NCBI GenBank assembly: GCA_036852015.1 | Contig: JAANDG010000507.1 | Location: 1-64,000 of the forward strand | Reading direction: 5' to 3' | DNA length: 64,000 nt | Source: Pelodera strongyloides | Taxonomy: Eukaryota; Nematoda; Chromadorea; Rhabditida; Rhabditidae | Shown here: positions 1 to 11,592 of the stretch, piece by piece | How the letters are laid out: every line of letters starts with the position of its first letter | Position numbering within the stretch: the first letter of the stretch is position 1 | Made by a program: the position numbers and the translations under genes | Notes under the pieces: generated by a model | What the model was told of the DNA's origin: nothing | Seen by the model: the letters and a program-made list of their open reading frames with translations, nothing else | Databases searched by the model: none

Positions 1-152
1 GTTGATTCGGTTTCTCAAAATACTGAAAATACGCGCCATTCATATATGAACTTTTATTTTTCTTATGTATTTTGTGTATCTATTACCTAATCTGATAAAT
101 AATAATTACTATTATTATTATTAAATGTGAAATATGAAATGAAAGCCTTTAG

Positions 153-3100
153 ATGGAACCAGTGATTTTGCCGCCGCGAAGGTAAAATCAACCACTTCGC
201 TGAAGCACAAAAAGATTGCACAAGCCGATGTGGAACTGGGGAAACCATATCGAGGATGGACCTTTTATTTCGATGTGGAAGATATGTACGTTCGTTCTCT
301 TGTGATTGCTTTTTCTATGTTAAGCAAAAGCTATGCTATAGAATTTCGGATTTCGGTCAAAAATTGAATCGAAATCCATTTCCATTTGCAATTTTAATCT
401 TAAACAAAAGTCATACGGTGGAATTTCGGCTAAGTGAAAGCTATCTTTCGGGATGTTCATGTTTATTCCGAACTTGCCTTTATCCTATTCTAAAGCGAAA
501 TAACGATCAGTTTTTGAAACGCATCTGAAATATTTACATTCCTAACTAGTCATGCTAAGTGGGGTGGATTTTTTATTATGCATTGTTAGCTCATTTGATG
601 CAGATTTGATAGCACATGAGAATGCAGATAGTTGACTTATGCCTCATGACTCAAAAACCGGTCGTTATTTCGCTTTAAGGGTAATTATATGATGTTATCT
701 AGGTTTACCAAGAATCGAAGTTGACTCGTGTCCCAAAAACCGGCCGTTATTTCGCTTTAAGGGCGTTATTAATGAAGGCCAGTTTACCAACCCTGAAAAC
801 GTAACCGTTTTTTATTATATGTTATGTTCCAGGTTTACCAAGGATCGACTCGAAACGGAGGTGAAGGGTCTTGCAGGCAAGATGTCAATAAGTTTCTCGC
901 ACGAGGATCCGCCCACGCTTTTCATATCGGATCATGACATGGCCGTGCGGGTGGAAAAATATTCGGATCCAGTAAAGCAATTGACTGCGCAGGTAGGTAC
1001 TACGACGTATATACTATTATCGCCTACGGCGTAATCCAGTTGACGAACTGACCGACGAAACCACCTTCCAAATCCAAATTAGCATATTGCCTATATTTGG
1101 AAGGTGGTTCGTCAGTCACTTCGTGAACGAGTTTATGCTACTATGCTACGGTACTGAGACTTATTATGTGTGACTTGTGACTGAATTAGCATTGATTGAC
1201 GTGACCCTATGATACTTTGCTAGCTTGGTGCATGCCTTATGCTGCTTTGCTAGTTTACCTTTAATCTTTCCCAACAATCCATCTATCATACAAACAAGTA
1301 TTTTATCATATTCTAGTTAGTTGTTACACAGGCTATAAATCTATGCGTAAAATTACGCATCAACCATCTCCGGATTGGCTTTGACCATCTCCGGAGGCAC
1401 ATGCAAATATATAGATTTGGGTGAAACGTATCAGTGGTAATTTGGTTCGACTCTCAACTAAGCGACCATCTCCGAAATTACGCATGGAAATTATAGCCTG
1501 TTGTTACAGCGGTAGTATTCACTGGTTCAGAACTTTATTTGTGCCTGGTCGACTGTAAACTGTTTAGATTTACAGCATAGGTTACTGTATTCCTCTTATT
1601 TATTAGTTTAGTTTAATATAATTGAAGATTCGAAATCGGACTCCTCTATTGTACCGGCAAGCATGGGAGGCTCGAGTCCCCGTCAAATCTGTGAAATCGT
1701 TTACGGAAGAAATACGAGTCGTGAGTCTGTTCAATTGATTATTGCTAGTTTGGTTGGCTTATTTCTGGATATTTCACTGTGATTGGGAATTTGGGGCGGA
1801 AGCGGAAGATGTGCAAGTTATTTTTTTGGGTGTTTTTATTGCTTGGACGGATTTACGCGTTTGTTTTGTTGCCATCTTATGGTGGAAGTATCCTGAGGCC
1901 GTATTCACCAACACGCCGGGAGCCTTCGCTGGCCTCCCCAGATAGCTAAAGAGTGCGTAGAGAGTGTAAGAGCAGAGCGCTCGTGAGCGTAGGCCTAGGG
2001 ACTTAGGGAGGGCTCCCTGTGTGTTGGTGAATATGGCCTCACTCAGGTAACATAACTTACTAACGAAGTTGAGCAAAGTTGAAATTAAGGATTGTTGAAT
2101 TTCAACCAGTATTGTGAAACTATTATTCTGCTTTAGTACTTTATAGTGGTGTAGTTAATATAATGCTGTTTAAGTTTCGTGTGCGTTTTAAACAGTGTCT
2201 AAGTGAATTAATTCCTGACCCTTGTTTAGTTGAAACAGCGTGTGGTGACTGCGAGGCGCGAGAAGAACTTTGGTGTCGTTGACGAAACAGATGGGATCAG
2301 AGTGAGTTGTTCTCTAACTGTAGTTATCTATGTGTGTGTCAACCGGTGCGGTGTACGAAATCGACTTTGCGCCATTCTAGATTCTAGCTCTTTTTAAAAG
2401 TGCGCAGAGGGAACGAAATGTTTCTGCTTATTTTATGCTTATGTCGGTCGAGTGTGTTATGCTGGATTTTTTATAAACTGAGCTGAGCTCAAACACCGCC
2501 TTTTTAGAATATTAAATATTGAATATATATTAACACTTTAAAATGTGTACATCAATATTAAATATTTTATATCAATATTAAATAATTTAGAAGGAATGTG
2601 GCGTCCTTAGCACACCTTACGTCAAACTGGAGATTTTACCTCAGTTTGAGCGATGTGGAGACAGAATCACTAAGCGAGTAAGCGATTAAAGATAAAACGT
2701 TTTTAGAGATTTATGTAGAGAATGAGAAATTAACTTTTGTTTTGTTTACGTTTCGCTGAGTTTAGTTTAAAACTCACACTCACTGTGCGCACTTGTATGA
2801 AACAAATCGCTCCTAAGCGTTTGTAGTTTGTACTGTTCTACTCGGCACTAATATTATCAGTATCAGTAATGGTGATGATCATGATGATGTAATAATTGAA
2901 TATTTGAATATTATTTGAATATTTATTATACTCATTAAAAAGAGCGCAACGCCGTGAGAGACGATGAAAAAGAAAAATCAAAGTAGATAATATAGATACT
3001 AGGATATAATTTCCACCAACAGTATATATATTGTAATTCCACAAGAGTTAACAAAGAAAACGATGTTGATAGCGAATCAAAGAATTTGGTCCCACACAAA

Positions 3101-6100
3101 CAGCCAACCCGTATTTTGTAGTTTTAGTTTAGTTTAGCCACGTTACCTCAACAAAAGAACTACGTGTCCACGTTCTCAACAATCTTAAACGTGCCACACA
3201 TAAATGTACAAACATGCAATAATAAACAAGTATACATCTCAGGGCCATCACAAATAAAATTATTGGGGCCTAGCATCGTCACTACCCTCCACCCGCAGGA
3301 GTCCGCATGCGCTACGTAGCTAAACCATTTATAAATGTGTATAGGAAAAAAGGGTTAACTGCTTATGTAGAACCTCCTTCTTATTATTCTTCACGAGAGT
3401 AATGTATAAACCTGTATAATTGCCTGAGTCTACAGAATCTACAAAAGAATATTAGGTCACAATGTAGGAATGTAGTTTTGTTTGTGAAAACTGCTAAACA
3501 ATTAGTTTTGCAGCCTCCCGTGTGCTACAAACCATTGGTATGGGAGTTGAATCAGGCCGAATTATTCGAAACGATTTACCTGGGACCTTATATGGGAAGA
3601 TCGTTGTTTCACAAGGCGAGCGATGCTGATATGGCAACGAGGTAGTTTTCTCTTAGTTGTTTAACTTGCTATTTTAAGGCCGTGTTCTCATGGTTTGAAA
3701 ATGATTTTGAAAGTTTTCCAGCTATTTTGAGTTTTGTTTCTAGCCCTTTTTGTTTATCAGTGTTTCGGAGTTCCGGTACTTTCCTTTCGTACCTCGGACC
3801 AAATTCACTTTGACTTCATATAGCATATATCTCAGTGTTTAAATCAAGTGAACTCACATTTTGGCGATCTACTCTACCATTCCAGTCTTGGGGCATTTCT
3901 TCTGGTCCACATACATATACATATTCTTCGGTAGTATCAGTTAGATGGTTACTTTTAGGCGGCTGGAGTACTGTACATTTCTGTATTCTAGTCTTATTTT
4001 ATGAAGTAGGGTTTTAAGCAGTCACAGTTTTGTTACCGTAGTCTCTTTTAGACGGGAAGAGCGACAAGCTCATGGTTTGGCCATCCGCGCGGACTTTCTC
4101 AACGCAAGGGAAGGCACGTGTGCGGAACCGAATACTGCTCCCGAAGAAGCGCGGGAGAAGAACCCCAGGCGCAGGCGAAATTCACAGAAAGCGATAAAGC
4201 AGTGCGAGATTTGTAGGATTAAGTTGGAGCCGGAAGCGGCGGAACAGGTACGGTGATAGAATGGTTTCCCTGTGTATGTTTGTTATTGTTATTGAGTGAA
4301 CTTGGCATTTAGTGGTTTATTTTGATAGTTGATAGGTGGAAGAGATGATATTCTAGTTTGTCGAAGCGACGTACCCGTTGAGTAGTCTTTGTATAGTCTG
4401 TCTGTATAGTCAGTCCGAAGCGGAAACGGAATCGGAAGTGACTCCGGTCTTGGTCACACTTATAGCGTTTTTCTTCCAGCATTTTGAATCCGCGGAACAT
4501 CGTCAGAAGCTATTTGTACCAGGAGTTTTCGACAAGATTGATCAGTATGTTGGTATTCGAGAAGACTTTGCGGAGTTGATCAAGGTTAGATTTAATAATC
4601 TTGCGTTACCCCATCACTCGTCACTTACGTTACGGTGGTGGGTTTGGTTTGGAATGAATTTTCGCGTAGAGATCTTACTCTCGATGTTATATTTGACACA
4701 TCCAGTCACGGTTCTGTTCTGGTAGAAAGGTTTATCTTCTCTGCTTTACATTTAACTGAAAATCCTATCAGATGTCATCGTCTAACCCTATTAAAGCGAA
4801 ATACCGGCCGGTTTCTGAAACGCATCGTGGACAACTGAATCCTGACGTATTTATGCAAAGTTGCTCGAATTTAGCTCGATTTTTTTTAATTCTAATTTAT
4901 GGTCATTTGCGTACGCTGCATAAGAATGCTGGTGTACTCGGTGCGTTTCAAATCCCGGCCGGTATTTCGCTTTAAAGTATCAATTCTTTCAGCCTCCGCC
5001 TGGCCATCCGTCACTTCCAAAGTGGAAATGTGAGGAGGTGGGTATCGGTACCCAAGTGGGAACTTCGGACTGGATACCCGAGAAGATGGATATTGAGAAT
5101 GTATCTCCAACTACTGCTGGGAGCACGAAGTGAGAAGATTACATTGAATTTATGTCGCGTTGAGCTTTGTCAAATGTTTCCAGGGTGACTGGGTGACACT
5201 CCTGAACGAATCTTTTTTTTTAGCCAATTTCCTATTGCCTTCTCGTTTTGTGCCCTCTGAACGGGTCCTCCGATAGGTAGGTCAAGAAGTTTTGTAGCAA
5301 ATTATAGGAATCGTGGAAAAGTGTAAGAATTATGGGATTGATCTCTATAGGGACATAAAAATGACCAAATTGGTGAAAGGGACGGGTACGAAAATTTTCC
5401 CCACTTCTTGACCGCAGCGTCCGATCTCAGATTTTTTCTATGAGTTTCGTATTCAGAAATCCCTCGGTGCCGCTCAGCCATCGTGCGATTATTAACGACG
5501 GTAAACCTCTCGAGGTGCGAACGCTGGAACTGTGCCATGAGTTGCGCGGTTGTATGCGAAAGGTTTGTTATTGTTATTGTTATTTAAAAGAGGTGGCCAG
5601 ACAAAGTAAGCGTTGCTTTATTTGGAGAAGTACAGGATGTTTGTTGGTTTTGTAGTTTTTTATCTCTCTGGGTAAATCGTAAATGTATCGAATTGTTTGA
5701 TTCTGTAGTTCCGTAATAACTGTGGGTCTACGATACTCCGATACTTTTGATAAGGATTTAAATTACGCAGTTGTACCTCTGGGTACGGTAACGAAACAGT
5801 ATTTTAGAAAAAGGTCTTGGAAGTGAGTGATAGTGCGGCTACTGTAAAGCAGTCGAGACCACCCAAGCGTGCCGTGGATGTCGTGAAAAAGTTTCGCGCA
5901 GCCGTTGTTGTGGACATGCTAGCCGAGCATCTTTACGATCGAGGACTTATTGAGAATACGGTAAGTACTAATAATGTATGATATGATAATTTATTGGTGA
6001 TGGTTGAACTATTTGCGAAATTTACATACTATTAAAGGGAAGCAAGTAAGTGTACCTCTAGCTAATTGTAAGTGTTTACAACAATGTTTAGCAAATTGGA

Positions 6101-9100
6101 GTTTGATAAAAAGTAAGCTTTGATAAATTGCATTGCGAGCTTGAGGGAACACTGCAAGACGTGGAAGTTTTGTATTTCTCTGAAGTATGTTAGGGTTTCA
6201 CGTTTTGACTGCAATGACTAAGGTACCCGAGCGCGGCCTAACGACTTTTTCAGCGTGGTAAATATTATGTTGTTCTTTGGGGAACGGGAACGTACTTTTC
6301 TATTGTTGCAGACTCCTGATCGTAGAAACTCGAGTTATCTAAACAATTCAACCGCGTCAACTTCCGCTGAACCAGAAAGTAGCGAGAAAACATCACGGAC
6401 AAAGTCGGAAAGAGTGGGTTTTGTGATTTTTCTAGCGGTAGCGGTTAGCCGTGGAACACGTTCAGAGAGCGGAATATAAACATAAGAGTGTTGGGTGTTT
6501 ATTTTGTTTCGCTCTTATGGAAGTACGAAGTACCGTAGTTGTGCAGTCCCGTTCTCTTACGTTACGATTGTGTGGAAAGGCTGAAATTCACTATAGCACT
6601 ACTTCACTCTATACTACTGTATTACTCCACTATTTTATTAATCTTTTTGTTTTTTTAGGGTCCAAGAGATGCCAAACGACGTCAGGCAAATAGGGAAAAG
6701 GTGAGGACTTGGTATAGCTTATAATATTTCTACATGTGTTTGCTTTCACGGTGTTTTGCGTGCTTTGAGTTCAGGCTATAACTATGCTCTATGCGTAAAA
6801 TTACGCATCAACCATCTCCGGATTGGCTTTGACCATCTCCGGAGGCAAATGCAAATATATAGATTTGGGTGCAACGTATCAGTGGTATTTTACGGTTCGA
6901 CTCTCAACTAAGCGACCATCTCCGAAATTATTTGAGTTTCACAAAATGCACATAAGATCAGCGGTACGTGAAAGTGAAAGTGATGTGGTAAATTTTAGGG
7001 CGCGTTCGGGTTGCGGGGTTGCCCTTTCCTTCCGAAGTGGATGGATAATTGGAAAGAGGCAATTATCGAATTATCCCGTTTGGGTAACGGGTTGGACCTT
7101 TCCGAAAGCATTTTATGATTTAAGAAAGCGCGCAATACAGTAAATTTACGCAAGCTAATTCATTACGGTTTTGTGCGCTTTCGGTAATGCATTGATTTCG
7201 GAAAGGTCCAACCCCGAGCCCGAGCGGGATAATTGCCTCTTTCCCTTTCTTTCGGGAAGGGCAACCCGAACCCGCCCTACCTAGTGTTAGCTGGTTAGGA
7301 TCCATTTTATAAACATGTTATGGTTCTGACTCGGTGTTGGTAAGATTTTTTTCCTTATTTCTGATTGTTTTGTAGGTGCAAGCGTGCGTGAGCAGATGGT
7401 CGGCGAAACCCAAAGCGTTGTCGGTACCGGGAGCTCATCCTACGGAAGTGATTTCTATGGTATGCTAATTTATTTCAGTTGTTGTTTGCCGCGGTTGCTC
7501 TGGTCCTCAGACGCGCAGCGCGGAAATGCTTAGCCGCGTCCGCGGGAAAAGATTGCAAATTTGCATTGAAAAATTCAAGACTCAGACGAAGCTCTTTTCT
7601 GCGTCTCCGCCTTTCCCATGTAAAAAAACCACCTCTTTTCCGCGGACGCGGTTACGCATTTGCGCGTTGCGCGCTTGAGAACGTAGTGTACCTATACATA
7701 TTTATACATTCTGCTTAAAGGCACAGGCCCATCAAAGTAAACCTATATTTACGATACGTTCATAATGACTATCAAGTATTTTTATTACAATATATACAAA
7801 CTAATTTTCACATTTATTCGCCCTGGAAAACTTTTTCCGATGCGCTCAACGTATATGTATACCGTAAAACCGCAAATATCCTTGTTGTCTATGCAAATTT
7901 ATCGTGAAATTATATTGCGATTAAAATTTGCATATATAGCTTTGAAATCTGCAGTTTTATGGTATACATATACATTGAGCGCATCGGAAAAAAGTTTTCC
8001 AGGGCTAGTAAAGGTGAACTTAAATTTGTATATATTTTAATAAAAATGCTTCATAGTCATTATGAACGTATCGTAAATATCGGTTTACTTTGATGGGCCT
8101 GTCCCTTTAACTGTCTGCTGATGCTACTCTGTATTGTTTTACTGACTGAAATGTGCAGGACCTAACTACATAGCTTCGCTTGTGTAATACTTTTCTTTTT
8201 TAGTTTCTTGTTATTTGTTAGTTGTTAGTCTGTAGTTTCGGTCAATAATGTACCGGTGCGCAAGGGATTTTCTTTATCTTGTGCGCCGTTATTATTCATT
8301 ATTAAATTGTTTTCAGGAACTCGCTGAGAGAGTGGCACAGTGCCTCGAAACCGAGGGTATGGCCGGCATGGCGTGTCGAAGTCGAAGTGCACAAGAGAAG
8401 AAAGAGTACATGATTCGAGAAGTAATGAGGATATTGGGTGATCAGGTGTGTTCTGGGCTTGAACAGCCGGTTTTTGAAGCGCGTCGAGTACACCAACATT
8501 CATATATGCAAATGAACATAAATTAGAATAAAAAATCGAGCTATATTCGAGTAAATTAGCATAAATACGTAAGAATTGAGTTGCGTTTCAAAAGCCGGCC
8601 GGTATTTCGCTTTAAATTATGACAAAATAAGGTTTGTAATGAGTGACGGCTGCGCAGTAACTTAGTACTGGGAATATACGGGGTAATTCCTAGCGGGTAT
8701 ACTGTAACTTTGTGAGTACTATAATAGTAGTGGGCGTACCTCAACCACGAATAAACTGTTGACTCTACTTGTCTGCATAAAATGATCATACTGCTTACTT
8801 ATATGAAACGTCTGAAACTTATCTTCCAAGTTTATGTACTAAAATTCGACTGCGCTTATTTTGAAGAGTTGCGAAAGGGGACTGCTTATACCAAACGCCT
8901 GAAACGTAGAATTCCGTTTCGTTCACACAAACAAAAAAGTAAACTCTTCTCCTTTATGTAATAAGTTATGTATGTTTCAGACAACAATCGACTACACTAA
9001 GTACGATGATTCGAGCGCTCACAAAGCTACTTTGTTTAAAGAGGTGGGATAGATAATTTATAGTAAAATTTTTAATTTGTGTGTTTGTGTTTTACTAATT

Positions 9101-10029
9101 TCCCGCATGTATTGCTTGTTGTAATTGGAGTGGTGGATTTTCTTAGTATCGTATATTAATATTTTACCGTTTTTTTTGAATGCCTTAGAAATCATTGATT
9201 CTTTGTAATTTATGTACTGCTCCTGTAACTTAATGCTAGTGTTAGGGGTTGGATATGCTCTGTTCTGAATGGCTTGCATTTAAAGCGAAACACCGGCCGG
9301 TTTTTGAAACACATCGAGTACACCAGTATTCTTATGCAGCTTATGCAAATTAACATAAACTAGAATAAAAAATCGAGCTCAATTCCAGCAAATTAGCACA
9401 AGTACGTAAGTATTCAGTTGTCCACGATGCGTTTCAAAGACCGGCCTGTATTTCGCTTTAATGGCTATAGCTATTGTGCGTTTCGTTATAATAGTCATCA
9501 TTTTTTTAGTTCGCTATCGCAAAGAAATTGATTGAGCCCAGTATTGTCTTCCCACTGAACAAAGAACATCACGTCGATGTGGCCGATGAATCAGGGGTTT
9601 GTTGATGTTTTAACTTTTAACCTTGTTTTTCTTCTCTAAATTTATTACGGGTATCGATCTGGGCGTTTTTGAATTTTGATAAATTCCCGGCTTATCATCA
9701 TTAGTTAGTTCTTGTTTCTAGTATGTGGTGTTTCGCCCACCCTCAGGGCGTCTTGTGCCGATCTGTTTGTTTGCTTCAGAAATATTTCTTTGATTTTATT
9801 AAATCTAAATACCGACCGGTTTTTGAAACGTAGCGAGTACGCCTGCATTCTTATGCAGCATATGTAAATGAGCATACATTGCAATAAAAAATTGACATCA
9901 ATTCGACCTCACTTATTAGCATAAATGCATAAGAATTCAGCTGTACGCGATGTGTGTCAAAAACCGGCCGGTATTTCGTTAACTGTGAAATTCTGTTTTC
10001 AGGAATGGGATCCCGGGAGTCATGCGTGA
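153..10029 (+). CDS. DBF4: DBF4-like regulatory subunit of Cdc7 kinase, 5' end outside window
   Basis: DBF4 activates Cdc7 kinase to fire replication origins in the nucleus. Exons read: 153-285, 833-992, 2230-2301, 3514-3641, 4052-4247, 4480-4584, 4993-5129, 5418-5562, 5808-5960, 6312-6413, 6659-6700, 7376-7459, 8317-8445, 8981-9043, 9510-9596, 10003-10029; all phases match. Exons 1-2 encode the BRCT-like motif N (GKPYRGWTFYFDVED, then LETEVKGLAGKMS and FISDHDMA). Exon 4 may hold motif M. The junction of exons 5 and 6 encodes the DBF zinc finger, CEIC followed by HFESAEH. Exon 1 starts in phase 1, so an upstream exon is missing. If the 5129 donor is not used, translation stops at 5133 just after the finger, and 5440-10029 would be a separate 269-residue gene. 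I favour one gene: AA|GTGAGA is a good donor, frames join, and no AATAAA lies between. Everything after exon 7 is unrecognised, charged and low in motifs. Confidence 0.72.
490..760. repeat. MITE family A copy with duplicated right end
   Basis: Left end TAAAGCGAAATAACG near 491, and two right ends (TTATTTCGCTTTAA) at 665-678 and 747-760. Family A is about 175 bp, with TTAA ends and the inner motif ACCGGCCGGT. Lies in DBF4 intron 1. Confidence 0.75.
1030..1137. repeat. MITE family F, short copy
   Basis: ACCACCTTCCAAATCC and complement GGAAGGTGGTTCGTCAG around AATTAGCATATTGC. DBF4 intron 2. Confidence 0.7.
1333..1498. repeat. MITE family I
   Basis: Begins GGCTATAAATCTATGCG and ends with CATGGAAATTATAGCC; inner CATCTCCGGATTGGC and GACCATCTCCGAA. 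Two further copies at 6774 and 19268. Confidence 0.75.
1895..2041. repeat. MITE family D
   Basis: Inverted repeat GAGGCCGTATTCACCAACAC to its complement, with inner CCCTCCC/GGGAGGG segments and GAGCGCTC. DBF4 intron 2. Confidence 0.85.
4791..4975. repeat. MITE family A
   Basis: TTAAAGCGAAATACCGGCCG at left, complement at right, TTAA at both ends. DBF4 intron 6. Confidence 0.9.
6774..6930. repeat. MITE family I, right end truncated
   Basis: Matches 1333-1498 closely (GCAAATATATAGATTTGGGTG) but lacks the final ACGCATGGAAATTATAGCC. DBF4 intron. Confidence 0.75.
6995..7279. repeat. MITE family G
   Basis: Inverted repeat from TTAGGGCGCGTTCGGGTTG to CAACCCGAACCCGCCCTA with inner GGTTGGACCTTTCCGAAAG and complement. 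Confidence 0.85.
7504..7681. repeat. MITE family J
   Basis: CTCAGACGCGCAGCGCGG at left, GCGTTGCGCGCTTGAG at right, inner GCCGCGTCCGCGGGAAAAG. Copies at 17612 and 63851. Confidence 0.85.
7714..8110. repeat. MITE family K, 397-bp near-complete palindrome
   Basis: TTAAAGGCACAGGCCCATCA at left and TGATGGGCCTGTCCCTTTAA at right; the arms match over most of their length, with a short centre near 7890-7925. Single copy in this window. Confidence 0.9.
8459..8615. repeat. MITE family A, left end eroded at a splice donor
   Basis: Recognisable from GAACAGCCGGTTTTTGAAGC to CCGGCCGGTATTTCGCTTTAA-type end. Starts about 13 bases after the donor of the DBF4 exon ending at 8445. Confidence 0.8.
9280..9461. 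repeat. MITE family A
   Basis: TTAAAGCGAAACACCGGCCG to GTATTTCGCTTTAA. DBF4 intron. Confidence 0.9.
9799..9982. repeat. MITE family A, mutated ends
   Basis: TTAAATCTAAATACCGACCG at left, CCGGTATTTCGTTAA at right. Immediately precedes the last DBF4 exon. Confidence 0.85.
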
Positions 10030-10657
10030 AGAGCTTTTGAAATTAAATTTTGAATTCGGTGTACTGTACATTGAACGATTCAACAATTATTGTTGTCAAG
10101 AGTGCTTTCTTTATTAGAAGCTATAGGCCCTTTTCTTTTCTTGTTCTATTTTTGTATTAATGTTGTAAGTTTGATTGATTCCTTAGTCTTTCAGCCCTTT
10201 TTCATGATATGAGATTGTTTGTTATTTGTTATTATAAAATTATCTGTTATTGTAAATCAGTGATAGGTGTGTATGAATATTTGGTTGCTGAGAATCGTAG
10301 AATTTTCGTAAATTTATGGAATTAAAGACCTACGAGAACTTCATTGTATTACACAAATATGTGATTTTGAAAGTTATTGGTTGTACAATTTCCAAATTAT
10401 TGGTTTGTTTACTTTATTTAATTTGTTTACTTTAATTTAGTATCTCAAACGTTTTGCTCATTCCTTGTAACGGATGTGATAGGCCAATTGATAGGTGTTT
10501 TTTTTTATTTCCGTTTTTATTTTTTTGCTGTGCATTGCAAGTGTTTATTGGTTGTGTTTCTCACTTTTAGTTATTTACCTTATTATGTGAATACTAAGGT
10601 ATGGCTGTGCCAGCTTATTATGTCTTTGAATATGTTGTTTGTGCTTGGTTTAACAAC

Positions 10658-10663
10658 AATAAA
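10658..10663 (+). other. AATAAA polyadenylation signal, DBF4 gene
   Basis: AATAAA about 630 bp after the last DBF4 stop. It is the first clear signal downstream and supports a single transcript ending here. Confidence 0.5.
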
Positions 10664-10746
10664 GTTTCTATTTGATTCTTAATTGTTTATGATCTTTGAC
10701 GGTTTTGTGGACTGTGAATCGTACTTTGATTATATTATTTTGTTTT

Positions 10747-10830
10747 TCTAAAGTGGTGCTGCACGCGGTTTGCGGAAGTTTTCTTACAGCTGCACTCTGT
10801 TTATTATATGCAAATTGAGTTTCGTTATGT
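10747..10830. repeat. Possible family-B left end
   Basis: CTAAAGTGGTGCTGCACGCG resembles the family-B start TTAAAGCGGTATGACACGTG; no right end identified. Confidence 0.3.
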
Positions 10831-11400
10831 TCCCTTCGGGTAGAGAGGACACTCATTTGCATATAGTGCAGGTGAGTGTGGTTGTCCGGTATGCGATTCA
10901 ACCTGCATAGCACACAGCGTTGAACATCTTATTTGTATAATAATTAGGGTATTTTATGTCTAGGCCTACGGTACGATGGGGGTTGCAAATTATGCTCCAT
11001 TTTTGTAACCCATTCTTTCATTGTTTCGCGTCTATGCGGTCTTTTAACGAGTAACAATATCCTCAAAGATTTAAAACGATTCTCCCTCAATTTTGTGGAG
11101 GTACAGTAACGTAGAAGACCGACGAAACTTTCCCTAGAGAACGAAGCATACAATTGACGCTGTAGGTCTGTGCTACGTCTGCTTTTTTGTGAGGAAGATT
11201 CTTCGTCAGAAATAATTGTTGTGACTCAGGCTGGACAAGAATTCATTGCAGTGAAAGTTTTGTCTGTATCGTCTGGTTAGTAATTAACTGCCAAACGCTC
11301 TATTGATTGCTACTGGGCAACTTCATTCTGTAACTATGTGTGAATTTTCTCTTCTCCTTTTTTGAGTACTTTGTTCTTACGTTCAACATTGTTATGTTTC

Positions 11401-11475
11401 TTCAAGTGGTATGGCACGTGGTTTTGCATCTTATGTTATGTTTACAATTTCAGTCCCCTTATGTTTATGCAAATT
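11401..11475. repeat. Possible family-B left end
   Basis: CAAGTGGTATGGCACGTGG matches the family-B left arm; right end not seen. Confidence 0.4.
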
Positions 11476-11592
11476 TCTGTGCCTCTGGCTCTGGCCATTT
11501 CCGACGCACGATGAAACATGGAAAAAATTGTATATGATTCATATGGATGAAATTGTATGTATCGAAATGGGTTTTCAGGTAGTAATTTGAGT

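Larger units (their letters stand above)
10030..11578. other. Intergenic region DBF4 to WIP
   Basis: Holds the DBF4 3' UTR, its polyadenylation signal, and two degenerate family-B repeat ends (near 10747 and 11401). The last bases end in TTTTCAG at 11578, a splice acceptor just before the WIP start, so part of this stretch is probably a WIP 5' UTR intron. No further coding signal seen. Confidence 0.5.

Noticed and set aside
7765..8040. 91-residue frame
   Set aside because: Lies wholly within the family-K palindrome.
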